Shown one piece after another: positions 52,603-59,864 of a stretch of DNA of 64,000 nt (position 1 is the first letter of the stretch; every line of letters begins with the position of its first letter). The position numbers were made by a program, and so were the translations under genes. The notes beneath the pieces were generated by a model. It made no database searches, was not told the origin of the DNA, and worked only from the letters and a program-made list of their open reading frames with translations. Source of the DNA: Janthinobacterium sp. SUN073 (lineage in GTDB: Bacteria > Pseudomonadota > Gammaproteobacteria > Burkholderiales > Burkholderiaceae_D); contig NZ_JAPUBT010000005.1 of NCBI RefSeq assembly GCF_030397665.1, positions 124,001 to 188,000 of the forward strand, read 5' to 3'.

Positions 52603-53055
52603 CTAGACTGTCAAAAAATTGCCGTCCGCCTCGAGTGCAGCCAGCACTTTTTCCTGCCAGGACGGCATTTTTTCAAAAATCGCCTTCAGCAAAGCCGGGG
52701 AAGGCTGTACCGGGACATCCTTGTCGACGAAACCAGGCATGCCCACCACCACCGCAATGGCGATCTTCATGTTGCGGTTTTCCGCCAGGTCATACAGTTC
52801 CGCCGCGCCTTCGTCGGTCTTCGCGTCGATTTGCTTGCTTTTTTGCACCGAGCGCTTGATCGCCACCACCGACGTTTCGCGAATCACGGCACGGTACTGG
52901 TCGGAATTTTTGCTGACGATTTCAAAGCCCGCCTTATGCGCGCCGTCTTCGTCAAACAGCACCGACACCAGGTGAACCTGGTCCACCGATTTGTTGCCAT
53001 CATTCAACAGGGAGATATCAAAACCAGCCGAGGCGATCATTTGTGCGTTGTTCAT
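52603..53055 (-). CDS. Tail assembly chaperone, short form (G-type)
   Basis: 150 residues (MNNAQMIASAGFDISLLNDG; DEDGAHKAGFEIVSKNSDQY; FVDKDVPVQPSPALLKAIFE). It lies between tube and tape measure, where siphophages place the G/GT chaperones that keep the tape measure soluble during tail assembly. Most ribosomes would stop at TAG (52603-52605); a fraction would shift at the T6G site and make the long form. The start ATG at 53055 follows the 53086-53107 terminator. Confidence 0.82.
   Translation of the reverse strand: MNNAQMIASAGFDISLLNDGNKSVDQVHLVSVLFDEDGAHKAGFEIVSKNSDQYRAVIRETSVVAIKRSVQKSKQIDAKTDEGAAELYDLAENRNMKIAIAVVVGMPGFVDKDVPVQPSPALLKAIFEKMPSWQEKVLAALEADGNFLTV
52612..52618 (-). promoter_or_regulatory. 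-1 ribosomal frameshift site T-TTT-TTG
   Basis: In the zero frame the codons read AAT TTT TTG ACA GTC TAG. The heptamer T TTT TTG fits the X XXY YYZ rule, and shifting back by one base leads into GAC AGT CTA GCC and the open frame of the extension. The stop of the short form lies only 3 codons later (52603-52605). Confidence 0.82.
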
Positions 53056-53085
53056 GTGTTCTGCTTTCTTGATTAAGGTAAAAGT

Positions 53086-53107
53086 AAAAAGGCCGCCATC
53101 AGGCGGC
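53086..53107 (-). terminator. Intrinsic terminator between tail tube and chaperone genes
   Basis: On the minus strand GGCCGCC-TGAT-GGCGGCC is followed by TTTTTAC and further T bases. It lies between the tube stop (53129) and the chaperone start. Confidence 0.85.
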
Positions 53108-53128
53108 CCCGGGTCAAGCCTCAGCCGC

Positions 53129-54334
53129 TTACAGCGCGCTGTCCTGGATGGTCAAGGTGGTCGCTTCGTGCTGCGCGTCGGTGCCCTTGTAGCGCAGGAC
53201 GTCGAAGGCGCAGGTGACGATCTTGTTTTTCTCGCCGTCGTCGATCTTGGCCGAGGTGATCTTGATGCGGCCCATGGCCAGCGCCAGCACGTCAGCGGTC
53301 GGCGCCGTGCCCGACGCCATGGCGTAGGCCAGCGGGATTTCCGTCTCGGACTTGAAGTAGTCGAGATAGGTGGCGTCTTGCAGCAGCACCGTGAACTGGC
53401 CCGAGCCCATCACCTTGCCGCGCGAGGCGGCCGTGGCGTACTTCGAGCCGATCACCGGGTCGACCTTGACCTGGCCGTCCAGCGAAACGGACATGCCGGT
53501 ACAGATCTGCGACGGGATGCCGTTCACGGACAACATCGCCGTGGCACCCGAGAACTTGCCGGAGCCCGGCGCCGCCAGCGGCGCGGGGAAGTACGGCACG
53601 GCCGTGGTCGGGCCTTCCGCCTTGCCCATCAGGGTGAAGTCCAGGCTGGTGATACCGTTCGGCTGCACGGCGATATCCATCTTGCTGACCAGCTGGTCGA
53701 CGAAGCTGCGGTGCACGCCGATCTTCGGGTCCTGCACTTCGGCCGTGAACCAGTCGGTGGTATGGCCCGTCAACGGGGTGAAACTGCGCTTGCCCACCGC
53801 CGCCACGCCGACCGAGTCACCGGCCGCCTTGACGATCATGGCCGAGCCGTCCATGAACTGGCCATTCAGGTTGCTGGCCGTCACCGAGGTGACGAAGAAG
53901 TTCTTCGCGTTGTTGGCGGCGGCCGGCGCCGTCATGCCGGTGATGCGCACCACGCTGCCGGCGCGGAAGCCTTCACTCAGCCAGGAGCCGGTGCTGCGCG
54001 TCAGGCCGGAGGTGGCCGCCGCGATGGTGGTTTGCGCGGCAGCCACGCCGCCTGCCGTAAAGTCGCGGCGCAGCAGCGCCGCCATCAGCGGTGCATACGT
54101 GCCGCACGCCGCTTCAGCCTTGATGGCGCCCGTGGTGCGGAAATTGCCCAGGCGGGTATCGCCCTGCTGCTGGCTGGCGTCGATTTCGGCGCTCGCGTAT
54201 TTGTCCGCTTCCGTGTCGAACGTGGCCGTGACGCGGGGATAAATCTGGCCGCCGCCGGCGGCGGCCTTGCTGCCTTCCGCGCTTTGTTTGCTGATAACGA
54301 TCAAGCTGTCGATGCCGTTTGCTGTCGATGCCAT
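53129..54334 (-). CDS. Major tail tube protein
   Basis: 401 residues (MASTANGIDSLIVISKQSAE; GGGQIYPRVTATFDTEADKY). The tube core repeats twice around a small inserted domain (TSGLTRSTGSWLSEGFRAGS, then VVRITGMTAPAAANNAKNFF). It ends IKITSAKIDDGEKNKIVTCA. This matches the siphophage tube family often called Phage_tube_2. Its place first in the late operon, ahead of the chaperone and the tape measure, is the standard order. No sheath gene follows, so the tail is non-contractile. Confidence 0.83.
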   Translation of the reverse strand: MASTANGIDSLIVISKQSAEGSKAAAGGGQIYPRVTATFDTEADKYASAEIDASQQQGDTRLGNFRTTGAIKAEAACGTYAPLMAALLRRDFTAGGVAAAQTTIAAATSGLTRSTGSWLSEGFRAGSVVRITGMTAPAAANNAKNFFVTSVTASNLNGQFMDGSAMIVKAAGDSVGVAAVGKRSFTPLTGHTTDWFTAEVQDPKIGVHRSFVDQLVSKMDIAVQPNGITSLDFTLMGKAEGPTTAVPYFPAPLAAPGSGKFSGATAMLSVNGIPSQICTGMSVSLDGQVKVDPVIGSKYATAASRGKVMGSGQFTVLLQDATYLDYFKSETEIPLAYAMASGTAPTADVLALAMGRIKITSAKIDDGEKNKIVTCAFDVLRYKGTDAQHEATTLTIQDSAL

Positions 54335-54673
54335 AGTTGTAAAACCTTTCGTGGGATGAAAACCGCCGGGGCGGCCTTGTGGGGAAAACTGAAAAATGGG
54401 GGATGAAACGAAAAAGCCCGCGCGCAGTGAGGCGGCGGGCGGGCGTCCGGATGGCGCGGGGCCATGCCGGACGAAAGATGGGCGAAGGGGCCATGTGGGC
54501 CATTCGCTGCGCTGAGTTCCCCTATCGGTGTCGCGCCCTGGGCGCGTCTATTACGAGTGGAGAAGCATGTGGTCTTGCAGTACTGCGGTGTGACGTGTGT
54601 TGCTGTTGCTGCGTGATCGAGACTCTATTCTAGGGGCGTTTTTTTCAGTGCCAGGCATATTGCAAAAAATTTG
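54335..54673 (-). promoter_or_regulatory. Late leader: candidate promoter and terminator downstream of the Q-like gene
   Basis: 339 bases without a gene. A minus-strand promoter candidate has -35 CTGGCA (54654-54649), a 16-base spacer and -10 TAGAAT (54632-54627). A terminator stands ~200 bases downstream (54411-54440), and a weaker hairpin (54358-54381) follows before the tube gene. A short leader ending in a terminator just after a Q-like gene is the plan of the lambda late region. Confidence 0.55.
54411..54440 (-). terminator. Intrinsic terminator in the late leader (tR'-like)
   Basis: On the minus strand GCCCGC, a GC-rich loop, GCGGGC and TTTTTCG. It lies between the candidate late promoter and the tail tube gene. 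Confidence 0.75.
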
Positions 54674-55216
54674 TCAGTGACCGAGGCGGCGCATGGCGCG
54701 GGCGCCGTGCGACTGGAAGATGCCTTCCAGTTCGCTGACCATGTCCTTGATGCGTTCAAGCTCGAAGCCACCGGAGCAGCTGATGGCCGCCTCGCCGGCG
54801 CCGTGGCAAGCCTGGCAAGCGCCAGGCGCACCGGTCCGCATGGCAGCGACCACGCCCGTGCCATGGCAGACCTTGCATTTGCTGTCGAGCCAATGCGCGA
54901 GCGACGCTTCTGCCACGCGGCGGTACAAGGTATTGGCCGCCTGCGCATCCCAGGCCGTGTGCGCCTTGACCCAGCGCCGCGCGCGGCCCTTCTGCGTCAC
55001 GGCCGCCGTCCAGGCGCGCAGCAACTGTGCCAGATTGCCCGCATTGCCTTCGAACAGGCGGCTGACGGTACCGTCCGCGTATTTGACGCGGCACAGCAAG
55101 GCGCCCATGTCGCCAGCCAGCGCGGCTGCCGCGATGACATCCAGGTCGTGGTGAACGGCATTGTCGCGCAGGTTCTGCGATGACAGCGATGCGATGTATT
55201 TTTCTGCAAACCCCAT
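54674..55216 (-). CDS. Zinc-finger Q-like late regulator
   Basis: 180 residues. The middle has KAHTAWDAQAANTLYRRVAE, and the C-terminal part carries two CxxCxGxG units (CKVCHGTG and CQACHGAG), which form one DnaJ-type zinc site. Phage 82/21-type antitermination proteins Q have such a pair in the same place. The gene directly precedes a leader with promoter and terminator, as Q genes do. So it is likely the antiterminator that turns on the tail and lysis genes. A plain hypothetical zinc protein remains possible. Confidence 0.65.
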   Translation of the reverse strand: MGFAEKYIASLSSQNLRDNAVHHDLDVIAAAALAGDMGALLCRVKYADGTVSRLFEGNAGNLAQLLRAWTAAVTQKGRARRWVKAHTAWDAQAANTLYRRVAEASLAHWLDSKCKVCHGTGVVAAMRTGAPGACQACHGAGEAAISCSGGFELERIKDMVSELEGIFQSHGARAMRRLGH

Positions 55217-55240
55217 GATTTCTCCTCGTTGATTCTTGTC

Positions 55241-55654
55241 TTAGTTTTCTTGCGCCGGTCCGAACAACGCCGCCACCAGCGGATCGCGGCGCGCCGCACC
55301 GCGTGGCCAGCACGCCGTGCGGCGTACCTGCGGCGGCAGTTCGGCCCAGCCATCGACCTCGTCGTCCGGTTCGCCCAGCGCGTACAGAGCGGGCCGCTGG
55401 CGCCCCGGTTCCGTGCAATGGCGCTGCGCCAGGTGAATCTGTCCCATGCCGCACATGTGGCGCAAATAGCGGCTCATGGTGCCCGCATCGAGTCCCAGCA
55501 AGGCGGACAATTGCGCCGCGCTGGCCTGGCCCTGCTCGCGGATGTATTGCGCGATGCGGGCGATATGCAGCTGCGACTTCCTGCTGCGTCCCTGTAACTG
55601 GCGCCCCTGCCGTGGCACCGTCCTGCTTTCCACCAACTGACTGCTGTTCAACAT
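55241..55654 (-). CDS. Winged-helix phage regulatory protein
   Basis: 137 residues from the ATG at 55654, with GGGAGG upstream. It contains a helix-turn-helix (IARIAQYIREQGQASAAQLS; LLGLDAGTMSRYLRHMCGMG) followed by a wing and an acidic C-terminus. It is transcribed divergently from the S24 repressor, with repressor operators between them, so it occupies the place of a cro/early regulator. It stands upstream of the Q-like gene on the same strand. Confidence 0.7.
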   Translation of the reverse strand: MLNSSQLVESRTVPRQGRQLQGRSRKSQLHIARIAQYIREQGQASAAQLSALLGLDAGTMSRYLRHMCGMGQIHLAQRHCTEPGRQRPALYALGEPDDEVDGWAELPPQVRRTACWPRGAARRDPLVAALFGPAQEN

Positions 55655-55724
55655 CTGCCTGACCTCCCGTGGTGTCGCCCATCGGCAGACGCTGTAGTGC
55701 GTTTGCGACAGGCAACGAGTGGAC

Positions 55725-55778
55725 TTTATCAATCGCTAATGTTAAAGTCAAGCATTTGGTAATTTATCAAACGGTAAA
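55725..55778. promoter_or_regulatory. Two operator sites for the S24 repressor
   Basis: TTTATCAATCGCTAAT (55725-55740) and TTTATCAAACGGTAAA (55763-55778) share the pattern TTTATC-n4-GnTAAA. They are in the promoter region between the repressor and the divergent regulatory gene. A third copy lies after the repressor gene. Confidence 0.7.
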
Positions 55779-55803
55779 TTTCGGGTTTAATGTGGAGATG
55801 AAT

Positions 55804-56526
55804 ATGTATCAATACAGACGCGACCGCCTGCTGGCCCTGATCCGCGAGCACTACGACAACACGCGCAAGAAAATTTCCGACGTCAGCGGCTGGAGCGAGG
55901 CGCGCATCTCGCAAATCCTCTCGCCCACCTACCGCGAGGGACGCGCCTTCAGCGAAAAAATCGCGCGCAAGCTGGAAGCGGACCTGCAACTCGACAGCAT
56001 GTACTTCGACCAGGGGGCGGCGCCCGACCAGGCGGAACTGGCGGCGCGCGCCTTGGGTGCGCTCGGTGAGGTACAGCCGGTGGTGGTGCTTGATGGCGAA
56101 GATGCGCGCTTCTACCCGATCCGCAAGGTGAAATTGCGCCTGTCGGCCGGCATCACGGGCTTTGCCATCGAACCGGAAACGCACGACGGCAGCAGCATCA
56201 GCGTGCCGCGCAGCTGGGTCGATCGCAATGGCTACCACCCTGAAAAACTGGTGGCGATCAAGGTCAAGGGCGAGAGCATGGAGCCGGCCCTGTACGAGGA
56301 CGACGTGGTGATCATCAATACGGCCGACAAGCGGCCGGCCGATGGCATTGTGTTTGCCATCAATTACGAAGGCGAACCGGTGGTCAAGCGCATGGCGCGC
56401 GATATCGGAGAATGGTGGCTGACCTCGGACAATCCGGACCAGCGCAAATACCACCGCAAGCTGTGCCGCGGTAATGAATGCCTGATCGTGGGCAGGGTCG
56501 TGCGCAAGGAAAGCGACCGTATTTGA
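55804..56526 (+). CDS. S24 family (LexA/CI-like) self-cleaving repressor
   Basis: 240 residues from the ATG at 55804, 7 bases after GGAG; an ATG at 55798 is too close to that site. The N-terminal part (~1-65) is a helix-turn-helix with SDVSGWSEARISQILSPTYR. A linker follows, then the S24 peptidase domain. A possible cleavage site is A115-G116 (LSAGITG). The nucleophile is S158 in KGESMEP and the general base K195 in EPVVKRMA. RecA* contact during DNA damage would trigger self-cleavage and release the tail genes. It is the only plus-strand gene of the cluster. Confidence 0.9.
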   Translation: MYQYRRDRLLALIREHYDNTRKKISDVSGWSEARISQILSPTYREGRAFSEKIARKLEADLQLDSMYFDQGAAPDQAELAARALGALGEVQPVVVLDGEDARFYPIRKVKLRLSAGITGFAIEPETHDGSSISVPRSWVDRNGYHPEKLVAIKVKGESMEPALYEDDVVIINTADKRPADGIVFAINYEGEPVVKRMARDIGEWWLTSDNPDQRKYHRKLCRGNECLIVGRVVRKESDRI

Positions 56527-56560
56527 GAATGTAATTTATCAATCGATAAACTACATTCTC
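56525..56560. promoter_or_regulatory. 36-bp palindrome holding a third operator between repressor and prpE
   Basis: GAGAATGTAATTTATC and GATAAACTACATTCTC pair at 15 of 16 positions around AATC. The centre, TTTATCAATCGATAAA (56535-56550), is the best match to the operator pattern. It may act as a bidirectional terminator for the two convergent genes and also bind the repressor. It marks the right edge of the tail cluster. Confidence 0.65.
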
Positions 56561-56570
56561 GTCATGGCGC

Positions 56571-58457
56571 TTACGCCAGTGCTGCCTGGATCTGCTGCAG
56601 CGATGCCGGATCGTCCATCGACGTCAGGTCGCCCGGGCTGCGGCCTTCGCAGATGGCCTGGATCGAGCGGCGCAGCAGCTTGCCCGAACGCGTCTTCGGC
56701 AACTGTGGCACGAACAGCACGCGCGCGGGCCGCGCCACGGCGCCCAGCTGGCGGTCTACCACAGCCATCACTTCGCGTTCCAGTGCCGCTTTCGCTTCAA
56801 CGCTGTCGAAACCCTGCGGGTTTTTCAGGATCACAAAAGCCATCGCCACCTGGCCTTTGAGCTTATCTTCCACGCCCACCACGGCCACTTCCGACACGTT
56901 CGGATGGCTGGTGATGCTTTCCTCGATTTCGCGCGTGCCAAGTCGGTGGCCGGCCACGTTGATCACGTCATCGGTGCGGCCCAGGATGAAGTAATAGCCG
57001 TCCGCGTCCCGCACGCCCCAGTCGAAGGTGGAATACACTTGCCGGCCGCTGAAGGTGGACCAGTAGGTCTCGACGAAACGCTCGTCGTCGCCGTACACCG
57101 TCTGCATGCAGCCCGGCGGCAGCGGGCCTTCCAGCACCAGCACGCCCTTTTCGTTGGCGCCGCACTCCTCGCCCGTCGCTTCGTTGAGCAGTTTGACCTG
57201 GTAGCCGTACATGGCCATGCCCGGGCTGCCCAGGCGCGTCGGCGTATCGGCCACGCCTTTTGCCACCGAGAGGATCGGCCAGCCCGTCTCCGTCTGCCAA
57301 TAGTTGTCGATGATGTCCACTTTGAGTTCATCGGCGATCCATTGCGAGGTGGTTTCATCGAGCGGCTCGCCCGCCAGGTACAGCGCCTTCAGGGAAGACA
57401 GGTCGTACTTGCGCATCAGTTCCACCGGATGCTTGCGCAGCACGCGGATGGCCGTGGGCGCCGAGAACATGCGCGTGACCTTGTATTTTTCGACGATGCT
57501 CCACCAGATGCCCGCATCGGGACAGATCGGCAAACCCTCGTACAGGATGGTGGCCATGCCGGCGATCAGCGGGCCATACACGATGTAGGAATGCCCCACT
57601 ACCCAGCCGATATCCGAGGTGGCAAAGAAGGTTTCGCCGGGCTTGCCGCAGAAGTTGTACTGCATCGACGACGCCAGCGCCACCGCATAGCCGCCCACGT
57701 CGCGCTGCACGCCCTTCGGTTTACCCGTCGTGCCCGAGGTGTACAGCACGTATGACGGCTCGTTCGATTCGAGCCAGGTGACGGGCACCTGCGCGTCCAG
57801 GTGCTGCTCGCGCAGGGTCGCGTAATCGACGTCGCGGCCCGGCGTCAGTTGCATCGGCACCAGGTGGCGGTCGACCAGCAGCACCTGCTGCGGCTTGTGC
57901 GCAGCGATGCGAATGGCTTCGTCGAGCAGCGGCTTGTAGGCGATCGCCTTGCCATTGCGCGAACCGGCATCGGCGGAGAACACCAGTTTTGGCTGCGCAT
58001 CGTCGATGCGGCTGGCCAGGCTGTTGGCGGCAAAACCGCCGAACACCACGGAATGCACGGCGCCGATGCGGGCGCACGCCAGCATGGCAAAGGCCGCCTC
58101 GGCGATCATCGGCATGTAGATCAGGACGCGGTCGCCCTTGTCCACGCCCAGCGACAGCAAAATAGCGGCGCAGCGCTCCACTTCGCGCTGCAGTTCGCGA
58201 AAGCTGTAAGTGCGCTCGGTATTCGTTTCGGTGGAAATGGCGATCAGTGCGGCGGCATCGCCCTGGCTGTCCACCCAGCGGTCGACGGCGTTATGGCACA
58301 AATTGGTGGTGCCGCCGACGAACCATTTGGCGAACGGCGGGCGGGAATAATCAAGCACTTGCGAAAACGGGGTATGCCAATCGATCTTTTCCGCTTCCTC
58401 GCGCCAAAAAGCGTCAGGCGTGTCGATCGAGCGTTGATAAAATGCTGCGAAATTCAT
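56571..58457 (-). CDS. prpE: Propionate-CoA ligase
   Basis: 628 residues of the acyl-CoA synthetase family in its PrpE branch. It starts MNFAAFYQRSIDTPDAFWRE; the ATP loop is YTSGTTGKPKGV; later come DNYWQTETGWP, ILGRTDDVINVAGHRLGTRE and the acetylation-site lysine in RSGKLLRRSI near the C-terminus. It activates propionate to propionyl-CoA for the 2-methylcitrate cycle. Acetyl-CoA synthetase is the alternative, but the position after acnD-prpF and residue pattern favour propionate. The Lys in the RSGKLL motif is known to be acetylated in this family. The start has GGAGAC upstream. Confidence 0.9.
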   Translation of the reverse strand: MNFAAFYQRSIDTPDAFWREEAEKIDWHTPFSQVLDYSRPPFAKWFVGGTTNLCHNAVDRWVDSQGDAAALIAISTETNTERTYSFRELQREVERCAAILLSLGVDKGDRVLIYMPMIAEAAFAMLACARIGAVHSVVFGGFAANSLASRIDDAQPKLVFSADAGSRNGKAIAYKPLLDEAIRIAAHKPQQVLLVDRHLVPMQLTPGRDVDYATLREQHLDAQVPVTWLESNEPSYVLYTSGTTGKPKGVQRDVGGYAVALASSMQYNFCGKPGETFFATSDIGWVVGHSYIVYGPLIAGMATILYEGLPICPDAGIWWSIVEKYKVTRMFSAPTAIRVLRKHPVELMRKYDLSSLKALYLAGEPLDETTSQWIADELKVDIIDNYWQTETGWPILSVAKGVADTPTRLGSPGMAMYGYQVKLLNEATGEECGANEKGVLVLEGPLPPGCMQTVYGDDERFVETYWSTFSGRQVYSTFDWGVRDADGYYFILGRTDDVINVAGHRLGTREIEESITSHPNVSEVAVVGVEDKLKGQVAMAFVILKNPQGFDSVEAKAALEREVMAVVDRQLGAVARPARVLFVPQLPKTRSGKLLRRSIQAICEGRSPGDLTSMDDPASLQQIQAALA

Positions 58458-58559
58458 GTCTCCTCCGGTAGGCGTGCAATCTGTGTCGGACTTGGGCCAA
58501 CTGGCCTGGCCGCCGCATTATGTGTACGATCTGTGTAGCATCTGCCTGCGTATTTCTGC

Positions 58560-59750
58560 CTAAAACGCGTCGCCTGGAATGCGCACGGCACCTTCCATCA
58601 GCACGCGTGCGCTGCGGCTCATGATGGCTTTGGTGACGCTCCATGCGCCATCGACCAGCGCCGCTTCCGCGCCCACCATCAGGGTGCCGGACGGGTGGCC
58701 GAAACGCACGCTGGTTTTTTCGCCGCCGCCCGCCGCCAGGTTCACCAGGGTGCCGGGAATGGCCGCCGCCGTGCCGATGGCGACAGCGGCCGTGCCCATC
58801 ATGGCGTGGTGCAGCTTGCCCATCGACATGGCGCGCACCAGCAGGTCAATCTCGCCCGCTGCCACCTGCTTGCCGCTGGACGAGACATAGCTGGCCGGTT
58901 TGGCGACAAAAGCCACTTTCGGCGTGTGCTGGCGCTTCGCCGCCTCGTCCAGGTGGGAAATCAAACCCATGCGCAGGGCGCCATGCGCGCGGATGGTCTC
59001 GAAACGGGCCAGCGCGGCCGGATCGCCATTGATGGCGTCCTGCAGTTCCGTGCCCGTGTAGCCGATGGCCTGCGCATCGACAAAAATCGTCGGGATGCCG
59101 GCGTTGATCATCGTGACTTTCAAGACACCGATGCCGGGCACGTCGAGGTCATCGACCAGATTCCCGGTCGGGAACATGGCGCCACCGCCACCCTCTTCCT
59201 CCGCGGCCGGATCGAGGAATTCCAGCTTCACTTCGGCGGCCGGGAAGGTCACGCCATCGAGCTCGAAGTCGCCCGTTTCCTGCACCTCGCCATGCGTCAC
59301 GGGGACGTGGGCGATGATGGTCTTGCCGATATTGGCTTGCCAGATGCGCACCGTGGCGACACCATTTTCGGGCACGCGCGCGGGGTCCACCAGGCCGCTG
59401 GCAATGGCGAACGAGCCGACTGCCGCCGACAGGTTGCCGCAATTGCCGCTCCAGTCAACAAACGGCTTGTCGATGGAGACCTGGCCGAACAGGTAATCGA
59501 CGTCGTGCTCTGGCTTGCTACTTTTTGCCAGGATCACCGTCTTGCTGGTGCTCGAGGTGGCGCCGCCCATGCCGTCGATCTGCTTGCCGTACGGGTCGGG
59601 GCTGCCGATCACGCGCAGCAGCAGCGCATCGCGCGCCGCGCCCGGCACTTGCGCGCTGGCGGGCAAATCCTGCAGGCGGAAAAACACGCCCTTGCTGGTG
59701 CCGCCGCGCATGTAGGTGGCGGGGATTTTGATTTGGGGTACGTGGGTCAT
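58560..59750 (-). CDS. prpF: 2-methylaconitate cis-trans isomerase
   Basis: 396 residues, with the PrpF opening KIPATYMRGGTSKGVFFRLQ, the segment RVIGSPDPYGKQIDGMGGAT, and DWSGNCGNLSAAVGSFAIAS with the active-site Cys region. The fold is like diaminopimelate epimerase. PrpF isomerises the AcnD product so that a second aconitase can use it; acnD-type clusters need it. It stands between acnD and prpE on the same strand. Confidence 0.93.
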   Translation of the reverse strand: MTHVPQIKIPATYMRGGTSKGVFFRLQDLPASAQVPGAARDALLLRVIGSPDPYGKQIDGMGGATSSTSKTVILAKSSKPEHDVDYLFGQVSIDKPFVDWSGNCGNLSAAVGSFAIASGLVDPARVPENGVATVRIWQANIGKTIIAHVPVTHGEVQETGDFELDGVTFPAAEVKLEFLDPAAEEEGGGGAMFPTGNLVDDLDVPGIGVLKVTMINAGIPTIFVDAQAIGYTGTELQDAINGDPAALARFETIRAHGALRMGLISHLDEAAKRQHTPKVAFVAKPASYVSSSGKQVAAGEIDLLVRAMSMGKLHHAMMGTAAVAIGTAAAIPGTLVNLAAGGGEKTSVRFGHPSGTLMVGAEAALVDGAWSVTKAIMSRSARVLMEGAVRIPGDAF

Positions 59751-59797
59751 TGAAATTCCTGCATTGATTGGCTGATTAAACCCAACGGCGAAATGCC

Positions 59798-59824
59798 GGG
59801 GTCGGACCCTGAGGGTCCGACCCC
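59798..59824. repeat. 27-bp perfect palindrome between acnD and prpF
   Basis: GGGGTCGGACCCT and AGGGTCCGACCCC around a single G. It has 13-base arms. It lies in the short gap inside the operon and has no T run. It looks like an inserted REP-type unit. Confidence 0.7.
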
Positions 59825-59864
59825 AGTCCTTGCGTTTGGGGTGAATTGCGCGATCACATCGCCA

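Noticed and set aside
39186..56560. An R-type (contractile) tailocin or a complete prophage
   Set aside because: No sheath, baseplate wedge or spike genes of contractile tails are present, and no head, packaging, replication or integration genes for a prophage.
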